A stretch of 64,000 bases of DNA, from positions 40,808,706 through 40,872,705 of the forward strand of contig CM065299.1 in assembly GCA_032871835.1 (NCBI GenBank), read 5' to 3'. The translations under genes were made by a program, and so were the position numbers. Of the stretch, positions 34,167 to 45,796 are shown one piece after another. The notes under the pieces are model-generated. The model did no database searches, was not told where the DNA came from, and saw only the letters and a program-made list of their open reading frames with translations. The stretch comes from Dipteronia dyeriana (taxonomy: Eukaryota; Streptophyta; Magnoliopsida; Sapindales; Sapindaceae). The stretch's first letter is position 1; each line of letters starts with the position of its first letter.

Positions 34167-36380
34167 TGTAGGGAAAAACAGGTTCAAAACGCATTGGAAG
34201 CGTGAGAAAACAAAAATTAGGGTTTGGGTATATAAAAAAAAATCCCTTTTAATAACAAGAACCTTAACCCTAGATTAATTGATGTATATAAAAAATATCG
34301 TACCTTTTTTTTCGTGACGATTGAACTAGCGTCGAATTGAATCCGCAAGATCTTCCAATCCAATCACGAACGTGAATCACCTAAGAGTGTGTGCTCCCTT
34401 TCTTTAAATTGTATACCTCATGATGGAAACTAACTAAATATTCTTCTTTGTTAGTTACAATAATCCTCCAAGAGAAAAACCAAGAACGTCCAGTCACTTT
34501 CGAATTATCAATCAATTTGATTGAAAATCGTGTAAACCTTGATTCGATGTTGCACACAAAACCCTTTTGATGCAAAGGATACTAGTGTACTATCGAAAAC
34601 CAATATGTTCCCACTTCTCTCTATGCTTGGCCGAATTCTTCATACAATGAGTTGGATGAAGTTTTATTTTATATATATAACAATAAAAAAAACAAATAAA
34701 AAACAACTTTCACACCAAAAACTCATGCTTGGACGAAATTAACAAGTATATATATATAGGAGACCAAACCCTCTCCTAAGAAGGATTTACTTGGTGGTTA
34801 AGAATCCTATCCTTAGTTGGATTTACTTGGTGGTTAAGAATCCTTTTCCAAAAGGAATTCTTTCCTACACCAAGACTCCTAATCCAACTCAAAAGTTTAT
34901 TTATAATCATATTAAAGACTTCCTAATTTGATTAGATAAATAATTCCTTTTATTTATCTACTTATCAAATATAGTCTTTAATATTAATTATACTACCAAC
35001 AATAGTATAATATTAGGAGACCATCACTAATACAAAAAGATTTTGACTTTTAATTATATAATTTATTAATCAACAAATTAATTAATTTCCATTTAATTAA
35101 ATAATAAAATAAAAATAATATATTTAAGCTATTCTTAATAGCCTTGCCGCCCAAAACATGATATAGGCCATATATTATTTTTCTTATTTTATTTAATCCA
35201 TTAAACCTTAATAAAAAATTCCACATGTGAACTAGACCCATTCTTACAAAAAGAAACAAGTTCACATGCCTTAATACAATTCTAGATGGACCCCTAAATT
35301 GGTTCGGTAGAATATATCAAGTGATCCATGCAAGTTCGTGTGGATTGGGGATCTTGGCGGACTATCTAAATTTAATCTCCAATAGACACAACCCAATCAC
35401 AATCAATAAATGATTCACTTAGGTCCAACCTATTTAATTTTAGTTCATTCCACTAAAGAACTAAAATTGAACTCTTAAATAAAGATAGAATAAGTTGATG
35501 TTACTCATTCATACCCTAGACAACCTTATTGGAGAAAGTGTATCCTCGTGAAGAATACCAGTAATCGCCAAGAGCTCATAGACCGCCTATAGCTCTCCAA
35601 GTTACCATATTTACTCATATGACCACATTTTGAACTTGTATATTTTGACTTGTCCAAAAGCCAAGTTTCAATAGACACTATTGAAAACTTAATGTTAAGA
35701 TTTAATATCTAATACCTCAAAACATCCATATAATGGTATTCTACTCTCACTCAATAAATGGAGCCACGATGTCTATATCTATAAATGAAGTCCTCTATCG
35801 ATTAACAAATGAATACCACCAAACTATCGAGGATAGACTATGCTATATAATCGTACTCATTGATAGCTCAGATGATAACACTTGCAACCATAAGTCCATC
35901 ATTTATCTCAGGATTGAGATTGACTCTCCGATTGTCTTCAAATGAAAACTTTTATTCATTGACGGTTCTAGATATAGTATTTCATTTTGATCTTATTTAA
36001 TGCACTCAGTGCACTAGATTCTTTTTCCCAAAGACAACACACTTTGATGATTTTAGACTCATCATAACACATTTGATCCCACACAAATGCTAGGAAAAGA
36101 ATCTTTAACTTTGACATGATAAAGATGCCCAACCTTTTATCTTAAGTTGTGAATATTATGTAAGAATAACTAAAGAATTGTGTCTACCTCATACATATCT
36201 AGATGCATGAACAATTCTTCTTTTCTCATAATCTTTTGACCTTATGATTATTTACTTTTGACAATTATAATAATTAAACTATAAATGTTATAAGATTTGT
36301 TAAAATAGAAATCACTTTATTATTATGAAAAGATTGTCAAATACATTATTATACTCTTGCTATCTAGCATAATCCTAACA
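34167..36380 (-). repeat. C2 5' LTR (2214 bp)
   Basis: Minus strand TGTTAGGATTATGC (36380) to TCCCTACA (34167). Mate of 15154-17318. The outer flank ACAAC (36381-36385) is the right target duplication. Confidence 0.93.
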
Positions 36381-36385
36381 ACAAC

Positions 36386-36728
36386 ACTTTGAACCAAAGA
36401 GTAATGAGATCAAGCTCCAAGCTAGTCTGGACCTCTTGGAAGAAAAACAAGAACAAGTGGCAAAGAAGGTACTGATCTACCATAGCAAGGTTGTGAGATA
36501 TTTTTGTAGAAGAGTGAAGGCTAAGAGCTTCATTGAAAAGGATATAGTCCTTAGAAAAGGTACAAAAAATACCAGGGTGAGGTCAGACGGGGTTCTAGGA
36601 CCTAACTGGGAAGGTCCATACATAATCAGGGTAATGATTCAAAATGGGGCTTACAAACTATAAGACACAGACGGTCGACCCATTGATCACACTTGGAATG
36701 CAGACCATTTAAGGACATTTTATCCTTA
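36386..36728 (+). pseudogene. T1 integrase, part 2 (C-terminal)
   Basis: Continuation of the integrase cut at 15153. The frame resumes with HFEPKSNEIKL-like residues, LASLDLLEEKQEQVAKKV, KAKSFIEKDIVLRKGT, then GVLGPNWEGPYIIRVMIQNGAYKL. A stop (TAA) at 36661 is followed by DGRPIDHTWNADHLRTFYP, and a final TAG near 36728. GPNWEGPY…V…GAYKL is the GPY/F-type C-terminal domain of gypsy integrases. The same ending occurs in T2 at 53476-53611. Confidence 0.9.
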
Positions 36729-37780
36729 GACGGGGGACTACAACAGCAAACTACCTTCCGTTAGATATCACTAAGTTAGAAAAAATGTACTCCATTTTAG
36801 CCATCAATAAAGTCTGCTATTTTTTCCATCTCCTGTTACATTATGTTCTCTTCATGAATGAAACTCACCATTATCTTCTCAAGACCAGGGACTCATCGGG
36901 GAAGCCCCATCACTATCCCTGATGCCTCGGTGGGGCACCACCCCCCGCTAGAAGGGTCTGAGTATAAATGTATAGTTGCCATCCAGATCTCAAGACCAGG
37001 AAAACTAGCTAGCTTTCCTGATGCCTTAGTCCGGTGACCTACCCCAAGAAGGGTCTGAATATAAGAGCACAATTGCCATCCAGATCTCGTTACCAGAACA
37101 ACTAGCTAGCTTTCCTGATGCCTTGGTCCGGTGACCTTCACCAAGAAGGGTCTGAATATAAGAGCATAGTTGCCATCTAGATCTCATGATACCCCGGTTT
37201 TGGTCAGTCTTACTAGGAGGATCACCATAGTATGTCGACAATGACCACCTTGAAACTAGGAATGCTAAATAGTTTCCCAAATGCCTCGATCAGGCTACAA
37301 CTTATAACCCCGAGAAGGACCCGAGCTTAGTGAGGTTTCCCTCCTAAGTTCTAATGTCCAAAATATTATTGATTACTAATCCCCCATGTACATATGATTT
37401 CTTACCTTGACAGGAACGAGTTAGCCTGAAACCATGTAAAGGGATCACTTATGGGAATCCTCGAGTTACAAGTTTCTGGTAAGGGTTGCGAGCTCGAGCA
37501 AGCTGTCTACTTTCACACTTAAACAAATTTAAGATCTCGTCTTTTTTGCCAAATTCGATTAAGTCAAGTAATTTCAGAGGTCGCATCTAGGTCGAGATCA
37601 GGAATAAAGCAAGAAGATGTTAGTCAAGTCAAAGTTCATTGAAGCAAGTATGAATGAAATCTAAAGCCGATTTTCATTAATGATATGGGAGCCTATCCCC
37701 TAGAAAGGCTACAGTTATCAAGTCTGGGCTACAGAAAATGAAAGAACGATGAAGAAAAAGTTAACTAGACACGACATGAG
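36729..37780 (+). other. T1 non-coding region between pol and aORF, with 97-bp tandem array
   Basis: About 1 kb without a reading frame of note. 36880-37200 holds about three units of a 97-bp repeat. The block GAAGGGTCTGA recurs at 36951, 37048 and 37145, and each unit contains TTGCCATCCAGATCTC and GCTAGCTTTCCTGATGCC. The same array exists inverted in T2 (52880-53300). The rest (37300-37780) aligns with 50312-50670 of T2 on the opposite strand. Confidence 0.75.
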
Positions 37781-40425
37781 TAAAACAGGATGCCCACCCT
37801 CTTTCTGGGCAGCAAAATAAAGTTGTGAATAGGCTGTATCAACTCCAGCTTTATTCTTGTTCTCTCATGTTGTTCCTCCTTCTTGGTGGTTCTCACCTCA
37901 TGCTACTTCTTCTGGTGATTGGTTATTTTGGTTGGCCACTTCTGCTACCCTTTCCTCTAGAGGCTCCCCGATTGCCTACTGCTCAGCTAAGTCCTCCTCC
38001 ATGAACTCATTAACCACGACAATAACCTCAGGTGGGATAGCCGCATCAAGAAGAGTGGCTATTGCATCCATCCTACTCTTCTCTACCTCTAACTCATCTA
38101 TAAAAGATTTTTTAGTGGGGTCTTGGGCATCTGGTTAGTCTTTTACAGGCTTCGCAAGTTGAACCCCACTCAAGGATTCTCTAGAGCCTGATACTGGAAA
38201 GATAGGAATGGAAGGGGGAATATTTAGCATGGCTGCTTGCTTCCCAGTTCCAACCCTGTTAGAAGGACCAGCTCTGTCACCCTCGGGGAGAGACATTTCT
38301 ATAACCCTGGTCATAATTTCCTCCTTGTCCCATCTGACGATACTATAGAGGTCAAAAGGAAGAGGGGGAGCTTTGACGACTTCTAAGAAGGTATGAAATA
38401 CCCCTCGCTAAAAAAAGCATCCACCTCGGTTTGTAGCTTGCCGTTTGAGCAACAAGACCCTAGACCTCGGTATACAGCATTTTGGCTTTTGCTTTCTACG
38501 AGTCCCTCTGTATTGCTCGTCTTTCAAATATTAGGGTCTCTTGATCAAATAACCGCTTCATCCTCTCATGATTGCACTGAACCTCGGCTTGTTCTAACAC
38601 TATTCTCTTCTGGCTGGAAGTCATCTCCTGTACCAGAGTTGGAGCTTATGCAAGTAGCTTTATGGCCCATTTGGCTTTGGCCTCAACTTATGCAACCCGG
38701 TCATGGAATGAGGGTACTTGGTGGCCCATCACCATGTTGAATTTGAAAGAATATAGGGAGAAAAGCCAAGGTTAGAAAATGATAAGTGTTCACGGTCACA
38801 TGAAAGATATAGAAGATTCTGTTACCTCAGCCAGAAGAAAGGACTCCCTGGTAAGAATGATGTCGACAGGCATCAAAGCTATCTTGGAGAGCCCGCCACC
38901 CAAGCAAGACACGATGAACTGCTCCAAGACTTCATCTTACCCCACCGAGCTCGGTTGATATTGGGAATGGGTAGGAGGAACCTCTAGAACACAAGTCTCA
39001 GGGTCTGTCGAAGCCTAAGGAGTTTGGAGCATAAGGGTAGAAGTGTCAGGTAAGGTGACTGAAGGGGCAACATCAGTAGCAGGAGCAACCAATGAAAGGG
39101 CAGAAGTGGTCACATCAGCAGCTTGGGAAGCGGGCCTTCCTTGGTTTAAAGCACCAGAAGCCTGCGTCGCAAGAATAACCAACTTGGACTTAGCTTGGGA
39201 AGGTGACGGAGTGGGAACAAGTGAAACCCTAGCTGGATTAGTGGACCTCTCTTTCTCTGAAGCAGTAAAGGGGGATCCCCATGGCAATCTGACATAAGGA
39301 GGATGGGTGCAAGCTTGTTGGGCTTTGTGAGAAGCTGGAGCAATAACAAAAATTGTTAAAAAAATGGAGGATAATAGAGATATTAAAACCGAGCTAACCA
39401 ACGAAACAAAAGCATAGTAGATCGGTACTACTTAGAAGGAATGCATCAGAGATTCACCGGTATCGATTCACCTTGCAAGGATCGAAGAAATCAGTAGTTG
39501 GGAACCACAAGTTAAAATAATTCCTGGTAAGGATGGCCCTCAGGATCACCTCAGACTCTGCAGGTAGAGAATCTCGGTCCCATGAAGGTTTGTCATTAAA
39601 AGCGGTTGGAACCTTGAACTCGTGCCCACCAATAAAGATAGAGCTCTCCCAATCATCTTCTGCCAGTATCCACTCCTCTTTCCAGGCTGGGTCTTTCTTT
39701 GAAGCACCAAGAATGATGAAGTTGAGCTTGTTCTTAGCCTTCACAAAAAACTGACCTCGGGGAGCTCCGTCCAGGCTTCCAATTAGAAATAGGTAAGCCA
39801 GTTACTCTGCTCCAGGCTCTCCGGTGACCTTGCTTAACTCTCACTGATCTCTTTATAACATGAGAAAGCCAATCAGATGCCTCCAGAAGCCGGGAGTCAA
39901 CTGAAGATGAGCTAGTTGAAGGGCACTAAGAGCCCGTCGAAGGGTAGGACAGAGGGGAAGCATGTCCCCATTCTCGAAGGCCGCTACATGAATTGGGAGG
40001 ACACTTTTGGGAGGATTAAAGACGTCATAATTTCTATGAAGGATCATGAGGGAGAAGCTGTCAGGAATATAATATTTAGATCTTAGACGATCAATGGAGT
40101 TTGGATAACTGGTTGAGTCAGGAATAACCTTAAAGTTATAAGGGAGGGGCTCCACCAGAGGAGGACCAGCAACAGTGACTTGACCCTTCCCAACGTAGTC
40201 CCTGTCTTCTTTGTCAGAGTCTTTGTCGACAAAGTTTATTGGGCAATCTGGTCGGTTTGTGAACTCATTTCCAATGACCACGTTTCTATTCAACTGGTGA
40301 CGTTACGGGTTCAGGGGAGTGTCGTCACTATCGAAGTCTTTTCATTCCCATTTTCCCTGAGCAAGGCTGAAAACTTCTGCACCATCAATGAGGGAATCAA
40401 CAAAGTCATGGTTGACTTTCGACGT
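37780..40425 (-). pseudogene. T1 antisense ORF (aORF), two introns
   Basis: Coding frame antisense to T1 gag-pol, between pol and the 3' LTR. The start is ACG at 40423-40425 where T2 has ATG. N-terminal domain (about 40290-39440): VIPDSTSYPNSIDRL, LRSKYYIPDSFS and LQLAHLQLTPGFWRHLIGFL, which resemble plant 'putative gypsy-type transposon' (Transposase_28-type) proteins, then GAPRGQFFVKAKNKL and WKEEWILAEDDWESSIFIGGHEF. Intron A maps to 39335-39435 (donor GT changed to CT, acceptor CCAG kept). A Ser/Ala/Pro-rich linker (39330-39015) follows. Intron B maps to 38751-38825 (donor kept, acceptor lost). A coiled-coil region and an acidic tail (38740-37857) close the protein. Stops occur throughout, two of them shared with T2. 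The function is unknown; I infer only that it was once a spliced antisense gene. Confidence 0.72.
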
Positions 40426-40811
40426 AACGGAATAAGGTTTGGAGGAAGGTGAAAAGAGAAGGAACAGAGGTATAGCTGAAGAGGGTAGCAAAATGGAGGG
40501 ATTTTTAAATTTGAAGTATAAAAGAAAGCTTGAGGAAAGTGATGAAGGAGTTGGGTCGAAATAGAAGTGAAGGGAGTAGTGACATCGATGAAATCTTCGG
40601 TTGGATTAACTCGAATCCCGGAATAGCCGTAACACATCCGGATTATTTTGGGAAGTACATCGATTTATGCTCGCCACATCACTTGTGCAATTAATCAGAA
40701 GATTTCCTCCAATATATTTGGTAATAATAAAGGAGGGAAAATTTCCCAATTAAAAAGGGAAATCTGACTCCAACCCCAACTCAATCACTGTGTTCAAGTC
40801 AAAGGAAACTT

Positions 40812-42006
40812 CTGTTAATAGCTAAATTTTGCTAAGGACCCAAGAGAAATTTTCCATTGTCCAAGCCAAGGTCTAAGCCAGAGATTACCCACCACGGAAC
40901 CTCGGGCCTTGAGATCGAGCTTTGGCACCACCCCGAAGAAGCGAAGAAAGGTTACCAAGCTTATAAAGCATCCACGGTAAAGCTTGACACAAATGAATCG
41001 TGCTTTTTACACTAAATCAAGAACTCAAAAGAAGCCCTTCGCATGGTGATCAGAGCTCCCCGAGATCGAAACTACCTCGTAACCTCCCCAGAAGCCTGCC
41101 ATCCTTTCCAGACTTAAGTGAGAACCTATTAAGCAATGAACCCATACCTCGGAATTGCTTCATCTATCCGAGGGAAGATTCAGACCTATTTGGACAAATA
41201 GTAGGAAGCTTGTTAGCGCCTCGTTACCACCAAAAGGTGCCTACAGGGTCATCCCAAGCTTCAAGGGAACTGGTAAGGTCAGACCAAGCTCCTACTACCA
41301 AAACCAGGGCACGGATTTACCTCGCCCTACGAAATAGTGAACACCATACTTGACGACCTCCATGAGGAATCACGCCACGAAGGCACACAGAATCATATCC
41401 ATACCTAATGAACATTAAATTACCACGTACGTGCTGGGAAAGAGATTGAGTCCAAAGAGGAAACAAACTTATCTCCAACAAAGATATTCTAAATTACGTC
41501 ATTAATCCAAAGTCAATGATTTTTAAATAAAATATCCCAAACGATAAGAAGGGAACGGATTCAGATAATCATGGTGGGAGATTCGAGAAATTTAGCCTAC
41601 TTGAATCATGTATAAATACGCCCAAGCTTGATGAAAGAATAGAGGAAAAAATAGTAAAAAAAGGGACAAAAGCATCCAAAAGGAGAGGTTCGACTCGAGT
41701 CATCCAAAATTCTATGACCAGAACACGACCATCGTTATTTTCCACTTCTCGACAGGCACGTGGTTCCCACCCCGTTGTACCCCTGTGAGATTGAGTATAT
41801 TTGAGAGGTTTTTGTACAATATTTGTGATGAATAAAATAGCCATGTTATTGTTCCATTCCTTATTATGCTAACATTTGTTTTAAACACTTACCTATACTC
41901 AAGCAATCTAGGTACCAAAGATACCGACCCCCGGCCACCACCTCCGTGGTAGTGGTCTCAAGTGTGTTATTGTAATTTCTCATCTCGAGCAAGTTTTCTG
42001 TTAACA
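40812..42006 (+). repeat. T1 3' LTR (1195 bp)
   Basis: TGTTAATAGC to TTCTGTTAACA, mate of 8407-9599, with TATAAATA at 41611-41618. The preceding AAAGGAAACTTC (40800-40811) is a weak purine tract. The right flank GTCGT (42007-42011) pairs with GCCGT at 8402-8406. Confidence 0.92.
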
Positions 42007-42903
42007 GTCGTGCTCTGCCAATAGAATTTAGGCCAAAGCCAGATCTCTTACTGTTTGTCCCCAGTTCGATCTCCCCACTCTTGTGCATGCTTGGGCTTGT
42101 TTATGCATAGTCTAACTAGGTTATATTCAAGATCTTCTTGCCATTATTTTATCAATAAAATCCCTCTTTATCGGGCTAGATTTTCTGTTTGAATTTCATT
42201 GACTTTGGCTTAATGATGGAATCGAGAATATATAGGATCGAGATAAGTTTGTTTCCACTTTAGACTTAATCACTTGCCCTACACGAACGAAGTGTTTCAA
42301 TGCAATTTGAAGAGTAGAGGTGATCTTTTATATAACCCTGGTGAGATGCGTCATGGATGTCAACGAATATGGCGTTCACTGTTTCGAAGGGTGAGGTAGA
42401 CCCACGCTCTTATCTTGATATTATGAGCTTGATCTGACCTTTCCAAGTCCCTTTTAGAGCTTGAAATGACCGTGTTAATGCATGTTAGTGATGACGGAGC
42501 TTTTTCGGGCTTCCTCTTACCCGTCTAGATAGATTTGTTTATTCTCTCGGTGAGATAGAGCGATACTATAATACGAGATTAATGCCTTATAAGTCTCACT
42601 CTATGTTTATAGAAGATGGCGGGCTTCTGGGGAGGTTGCGAGGTAATTTCAACCTTTGGAAGCTTGGGTCATCCTGTATCGATCTTGCCTTGGGTTCTTA
42701 ATTTGATGTAAGGAGCTCGATCTGATCATGTCGAGCTTTACCTGGGTGTTATCAGGGTGCGATGACCTTTCCTCGCTTATGCTGGGTCTCCCAATAGCTC
42801 GACCCTGGGAACCTCGGTACCATGCTAGGTAATCTCGGATTTGGACTCTGGCTAGGAGAGCTGAAAATTTTCCATTGTCTCTTCCCAAATTTGGCTATTA
42901 ATA
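42007..42903 (-). repeat. T2 3' LTR, first part
   Basis: On the minus strand it starts TATTAATAGCC at 42903 (TG changed to TA) and follows the T1 LTR through the blocks CTACC/AACCTCCCCAGAAGCC (near 42630) and CAAAGTCAATGA (near 42200). It stops at 42007 because T1 is inserted here. The remainder lies at 8115-8406. Confidence 0.88.
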
Positions 42904-44303
42904 GAAGTCCCCTCTGACTTGAACACCGGTGATTGAGTTGGGGTTAGAGTCACACTTCTCATTTTAATTGGGAATTTTTCCCTCATTTAATGCAACCAGA
43001 ATCTTGGTGGAAATCATCCAATTAATTGCTTGAGAGAAGTGGCGAGTAGAGGCCGGTGTGTTTCTCAAAATAATCTAGCTGCTACACGCTAGCCCCTGAG
43101 ATTTGAGGCAATCTTCACCAAAAATTTTGCTTCGACGTCTCAGGTTATTGCTTCATTCACCTATATTTAACCCTGATTGTTTCGTTGTCTTCTCCACGCT
43201 TTCTTCTTTTCAAATTTTAAATTTCCAGAGAGGAAAAACCTTTCTTTCATTACCTTCTCGTGCAATGCCTTAATCATTTCTTTCGTCTAACTCGAAACCT
43301 TTCTCCACCATGTCAAAAGCCAACCGTGATTCTGTTGACTTAATAGTAGATGGTGAGGAGGTCACTAGTCTCACTCATGGGAAACAAACGTGAAAGAGCT
43401 TTGACAGTGATGAATCTTCTCCTAACCCGTAAAATCACCAATCAAATTTAAACGTGGCTATAAGGATCGGGTTCTCTAATAGGCCTAATGACCTTTTAAA
43501 CTTGGTCAATAAAGATTTTGATAGGGAACTCGGGAGAACTATGGCTGGAAGGTATCAAGTTACGGTTGCTGATCCCCTTCCGGATAGACTTCTTTTCTAC
43601 GACTACAGGGTCATCCTAGATTCTACCATTGGCCTGAAGTTGATTAATCGTCTGAAGGCCAAGTATAACATCCCTAACAATGTTCCATCTCCGTTCCCAA
43701 CAAGAATTATAACATTTTCAACCCTCCTAAAGGCATACTTCCAATTCATGTCGTGACTCTCGAGAACGAGGTAAGGCTTCCCCTTCACCCCAGCCTCTAA
43801 TGAGCTCTCAATGCCTTACAACTAGCTAATCTCAGGTTGACACCTAGATTTTGAAGACATCTAATCGGTTTCCTCGTGCTGTGGAGGGAACAGTACGAGC
43901 TAAGCAAGGTTACTAGGGAGCCTGGAGTGGAGGAACTGGCCTACCTCTTCCTGATTGGTAGCCTATCTAGCGACCCCAAAGGTCAGTTCTATATGAAAGC
44001 CAAGATCAAACTCAAATTTATTGTTCCTGGTGCTTCTAAGAAGGACCACATCTGAAAGTAGGAATAGATTTTGGTACGGGATGATTGGGAAAGCTTGATC
44101 TTTATCGACAGGTACGAGTTCGAGGTCCCGTTTGCTTTCAATGAAAAGCCTTCGTGGGACATGGATTCTCTGCCTGCTGAATCTAAGGCTATTTTGAGGG
44201 CCATCATCTCCCAAAACTATTTGAACCTGAGGTTTTATACATCTAATTCATTTGATCCCCATAGGGTGGATCTGTACCTACGTATCTCTATTGACCATTC
44301 CTC

Positions 44304-44397
44304 GTAAGTAAAATCGGATTGAACAACCTTGCTTCATTTCGTTAGTTAGCTTGGTTCTGACATCCTTTTTTATTAACAATTTTTGTTGTTGCTCCAG
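44304..44397 (+). other. Intron A of T2 aORF
   Basis: Donor TCCTC|GTAAGTAAAATC and acceptor TTGCTCCAG|CTTCC, 94 bp, T-rich before the acceptor. The T1 copy (39335-39435) and the T3 copy (62368-62466) have the same acceptor and the same spacing. Reading through would hit the in-frame TAA inside the donor. Confidence 0.65.
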
Positions 44398-44759
44398 CTT
44401 CCTGTTAAGCCCAGTAAGCCCGCACCCCTCCCCCTCTTGTCAGTTTGACCTGGGGAATTTCTTTGGTTGCTCCAAAGAAGTGAGGGATGACTGTTCTCGT
44501 TGAGATTTTACCTGCTCCTGCTCCATCCCCTTCCCAGCTTAGGTCTTAGATGGCGCTCCTTGCATCGGGGGCTTCCAAGGTGTCGCCCCTATGGTTAACT
44601 AGCCCGGTGTTTCTGTCATTCCATTTACATTCCCAACACCTCAAGCTTCAGAGGATCTCGAGGCTAGTGCTGATGAGGTTCCTCCCATTCGCCCTTAACA
44701 TCAACCTAGCTCTACTATGCATGTCGAGGTCTTAGGGCAGTTTGTTGCATCCTGCTGAG

Positions 44760-44834
44760 GTAACCATCTTCTTTAATCTTTTTCTTATGTCGGCTAGCTT
44801 GATCATTTTCTAACTTGGACTTTTCAATCTGTAG
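44760..44834 (+). other. Intron B of T2 aORF
   Basis: Donor CTGAG|GTAACC, acceptor CTGTAG|GCTTTC, 75 bp. The same 75-bp interval is in T1 (38751-38825), and a 70-bp one is in T3 (62918-62987, acceptor TTATAG|GC). Confidence 0.65.
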
Positions 44835-45796
44835 GCTTTCAAATTCAATGTGGCCACGGGTCAACAGATGGCCTCTATTCACAACCGTACGACAAAAGCT
44901 AAGGCTGAGGCTGTGAGGGTCGTGAGATTACTTGCACGAGCTCAAGCACTAGTTCAGGAGATGACATCCAGCCAGAGGGGAGTGGAGGTAGAGCTGGCCA
45001 AGCTTCACTACGACTATACGAGGTTAAAGTGGTCCTTCGATCTAGAAACCCTTTTATCTGAATGTCGGGCCATGCAGAGGGACTCTTGGAAAGCTAAGGT
45101 TAAGATGTTAGACATCAGGAACCAGAGCTTGCATGCTCAGCTGGCCAAGCTGCAGGCCTAGGTGGATGCTTCCTTCAGTGATGGGTAATTTTATACCTCC
45201 TACCAGGTCGTTGAAGCCCTCCCTCTTCCCTTTGATCTGTCAGTTATTGCTAACTGGGATAGAAAAGAGATTATTACCAAGGCCGTGGAGATATCTCATC
45301 CTCCTGGCGGTAGAGCAGAACCTTCAAACGTGGTTGGAACCGAGAAATAACCAGTCATGGCAGGTTATCCCTTTCCTCCACCAATCCTCTTATTCTTAGG
45401 TCATGGGGAATCTTCAAGCAGGGTTCATCCTGCACATTCTTATAGGGGTCAACCAGAAGCCCGAGAGGGAGATAGAGACCGATTTAAAGAGCTTTCCAGA
45501 GCAGAGTTGGAGGTTGAATAGAACGGAATGGAGGCAACGGCTACCTTTCTGGATGGGCCATTCCCTGAGGTTATGGCTATGGTTAACAAGGTCTTGGAGG
45601 AGGACCAAGCTGGGCAATAAGCAGTTGAGGAGCCTCCGGAGGAAGTAGTGGCAGAAGTGGCCAACCAAGATAAGCAACCACTAGATAGAAGGGAGGCAGG
45701 AATAAATCAGCAAGAAAGGAAATCAGTACGAGGGAACCAAGAGAACGTCGGAGCTTGATATGGCCTATCTTGATTTCCTAGAAAGGGGGTGGGCAT

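Larger units (their letters stand above)
15154..36380 (-). mobile_element. C2: Angela-type copia element, host of C3
   Basis: C2 lies on the minus strand: 5' LTR 34167-36380, primer site 34153-34166, gag, integrase, RT and RNase H, and 3' LTR 15154-17318. Both flanks carry ACAAC (15149-15153 and 36381-36385), an exact 5-bp duplication inside the T1 integrase. Its internal region is interrupted by C3 and rearranged by the inversion of 19360-24970, so its integrase now reads on the plus strand (24098-24970). Without C3 and the solo LTR the internal part is about 5.2 kb. The LTR start TGTTAGGATTATGC and the 2.2-kb length fit the Angela/BARE group. Confidence 0.92.
8407..42006 (+). mobile_element. 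T1: Tat-type Ty3/gypsy element, split by C2
   Basis: T1 has LTRs at 8407-9599 and 40812-42006, a primer site at 9604-9622, gag, pol with protease, RT, two RNase H domains and integrase, a 97-bp tandem array, and an antisense reading frame near the 3' LTR. Its flanks are GCCGT (8402-8406) and GTCGT (42007-42011), a 5-bp target duplication with one change. Removing the C2 insertion (15154-36380) leaves about 12.4 kb, a usual size for Tat elements. It sits in the 3' LTR of T2 in the opposite direction. The second RNase H domain is the mark of the Tat lineage. All reading frames carry stops, so it is not autonomous now. Confidence 0.9.
43310..45758 (+). pseudogene. T2 antisense ORF (aORF), two introns
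   Basis: Same protein family as 37780-40425, on the plus strand while T2 is on the minus strand. ATG at 43310 (MSKANRDSVDLIVDGEE). In-frame TGA at 43391-43393 and TAA at 43430-43432 sit at the same positions as in T1. The N-terminal domain covers 43450-44300 (IRIGFSNRPNDLLNLVNKD; later RHLIGFLVLW and DDWESLIFIDRYEFEVP). Intron A 44304-44397 has donor GTAAGT and acceptor CTCCAG; intron B 44760-44834 has donor GAG|GTAACC and acceptor TGTAG|GC. The third part encodes a coiled coil (44850-45160, FNVATGQQMASIHNRTTKAKAEAVR…) and an acidic C-terminus (LEEDQAG, PPEEVVAEV). Several stops and frameshifts make it a pseudogene. A TATA-like TATATTTAA lies near 43162, upstream of the start. Confidence 0.75.

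Noticed and set aside
40812..42006. Idea that the T1 3' LTR is the 5' LTR of a plus-strand element containing the 43310-45758 frame
   Set aside because: No primer site follows 42006; instead a minus-strand LTR abuts it, and the TSD pairs 42007 with 8402.
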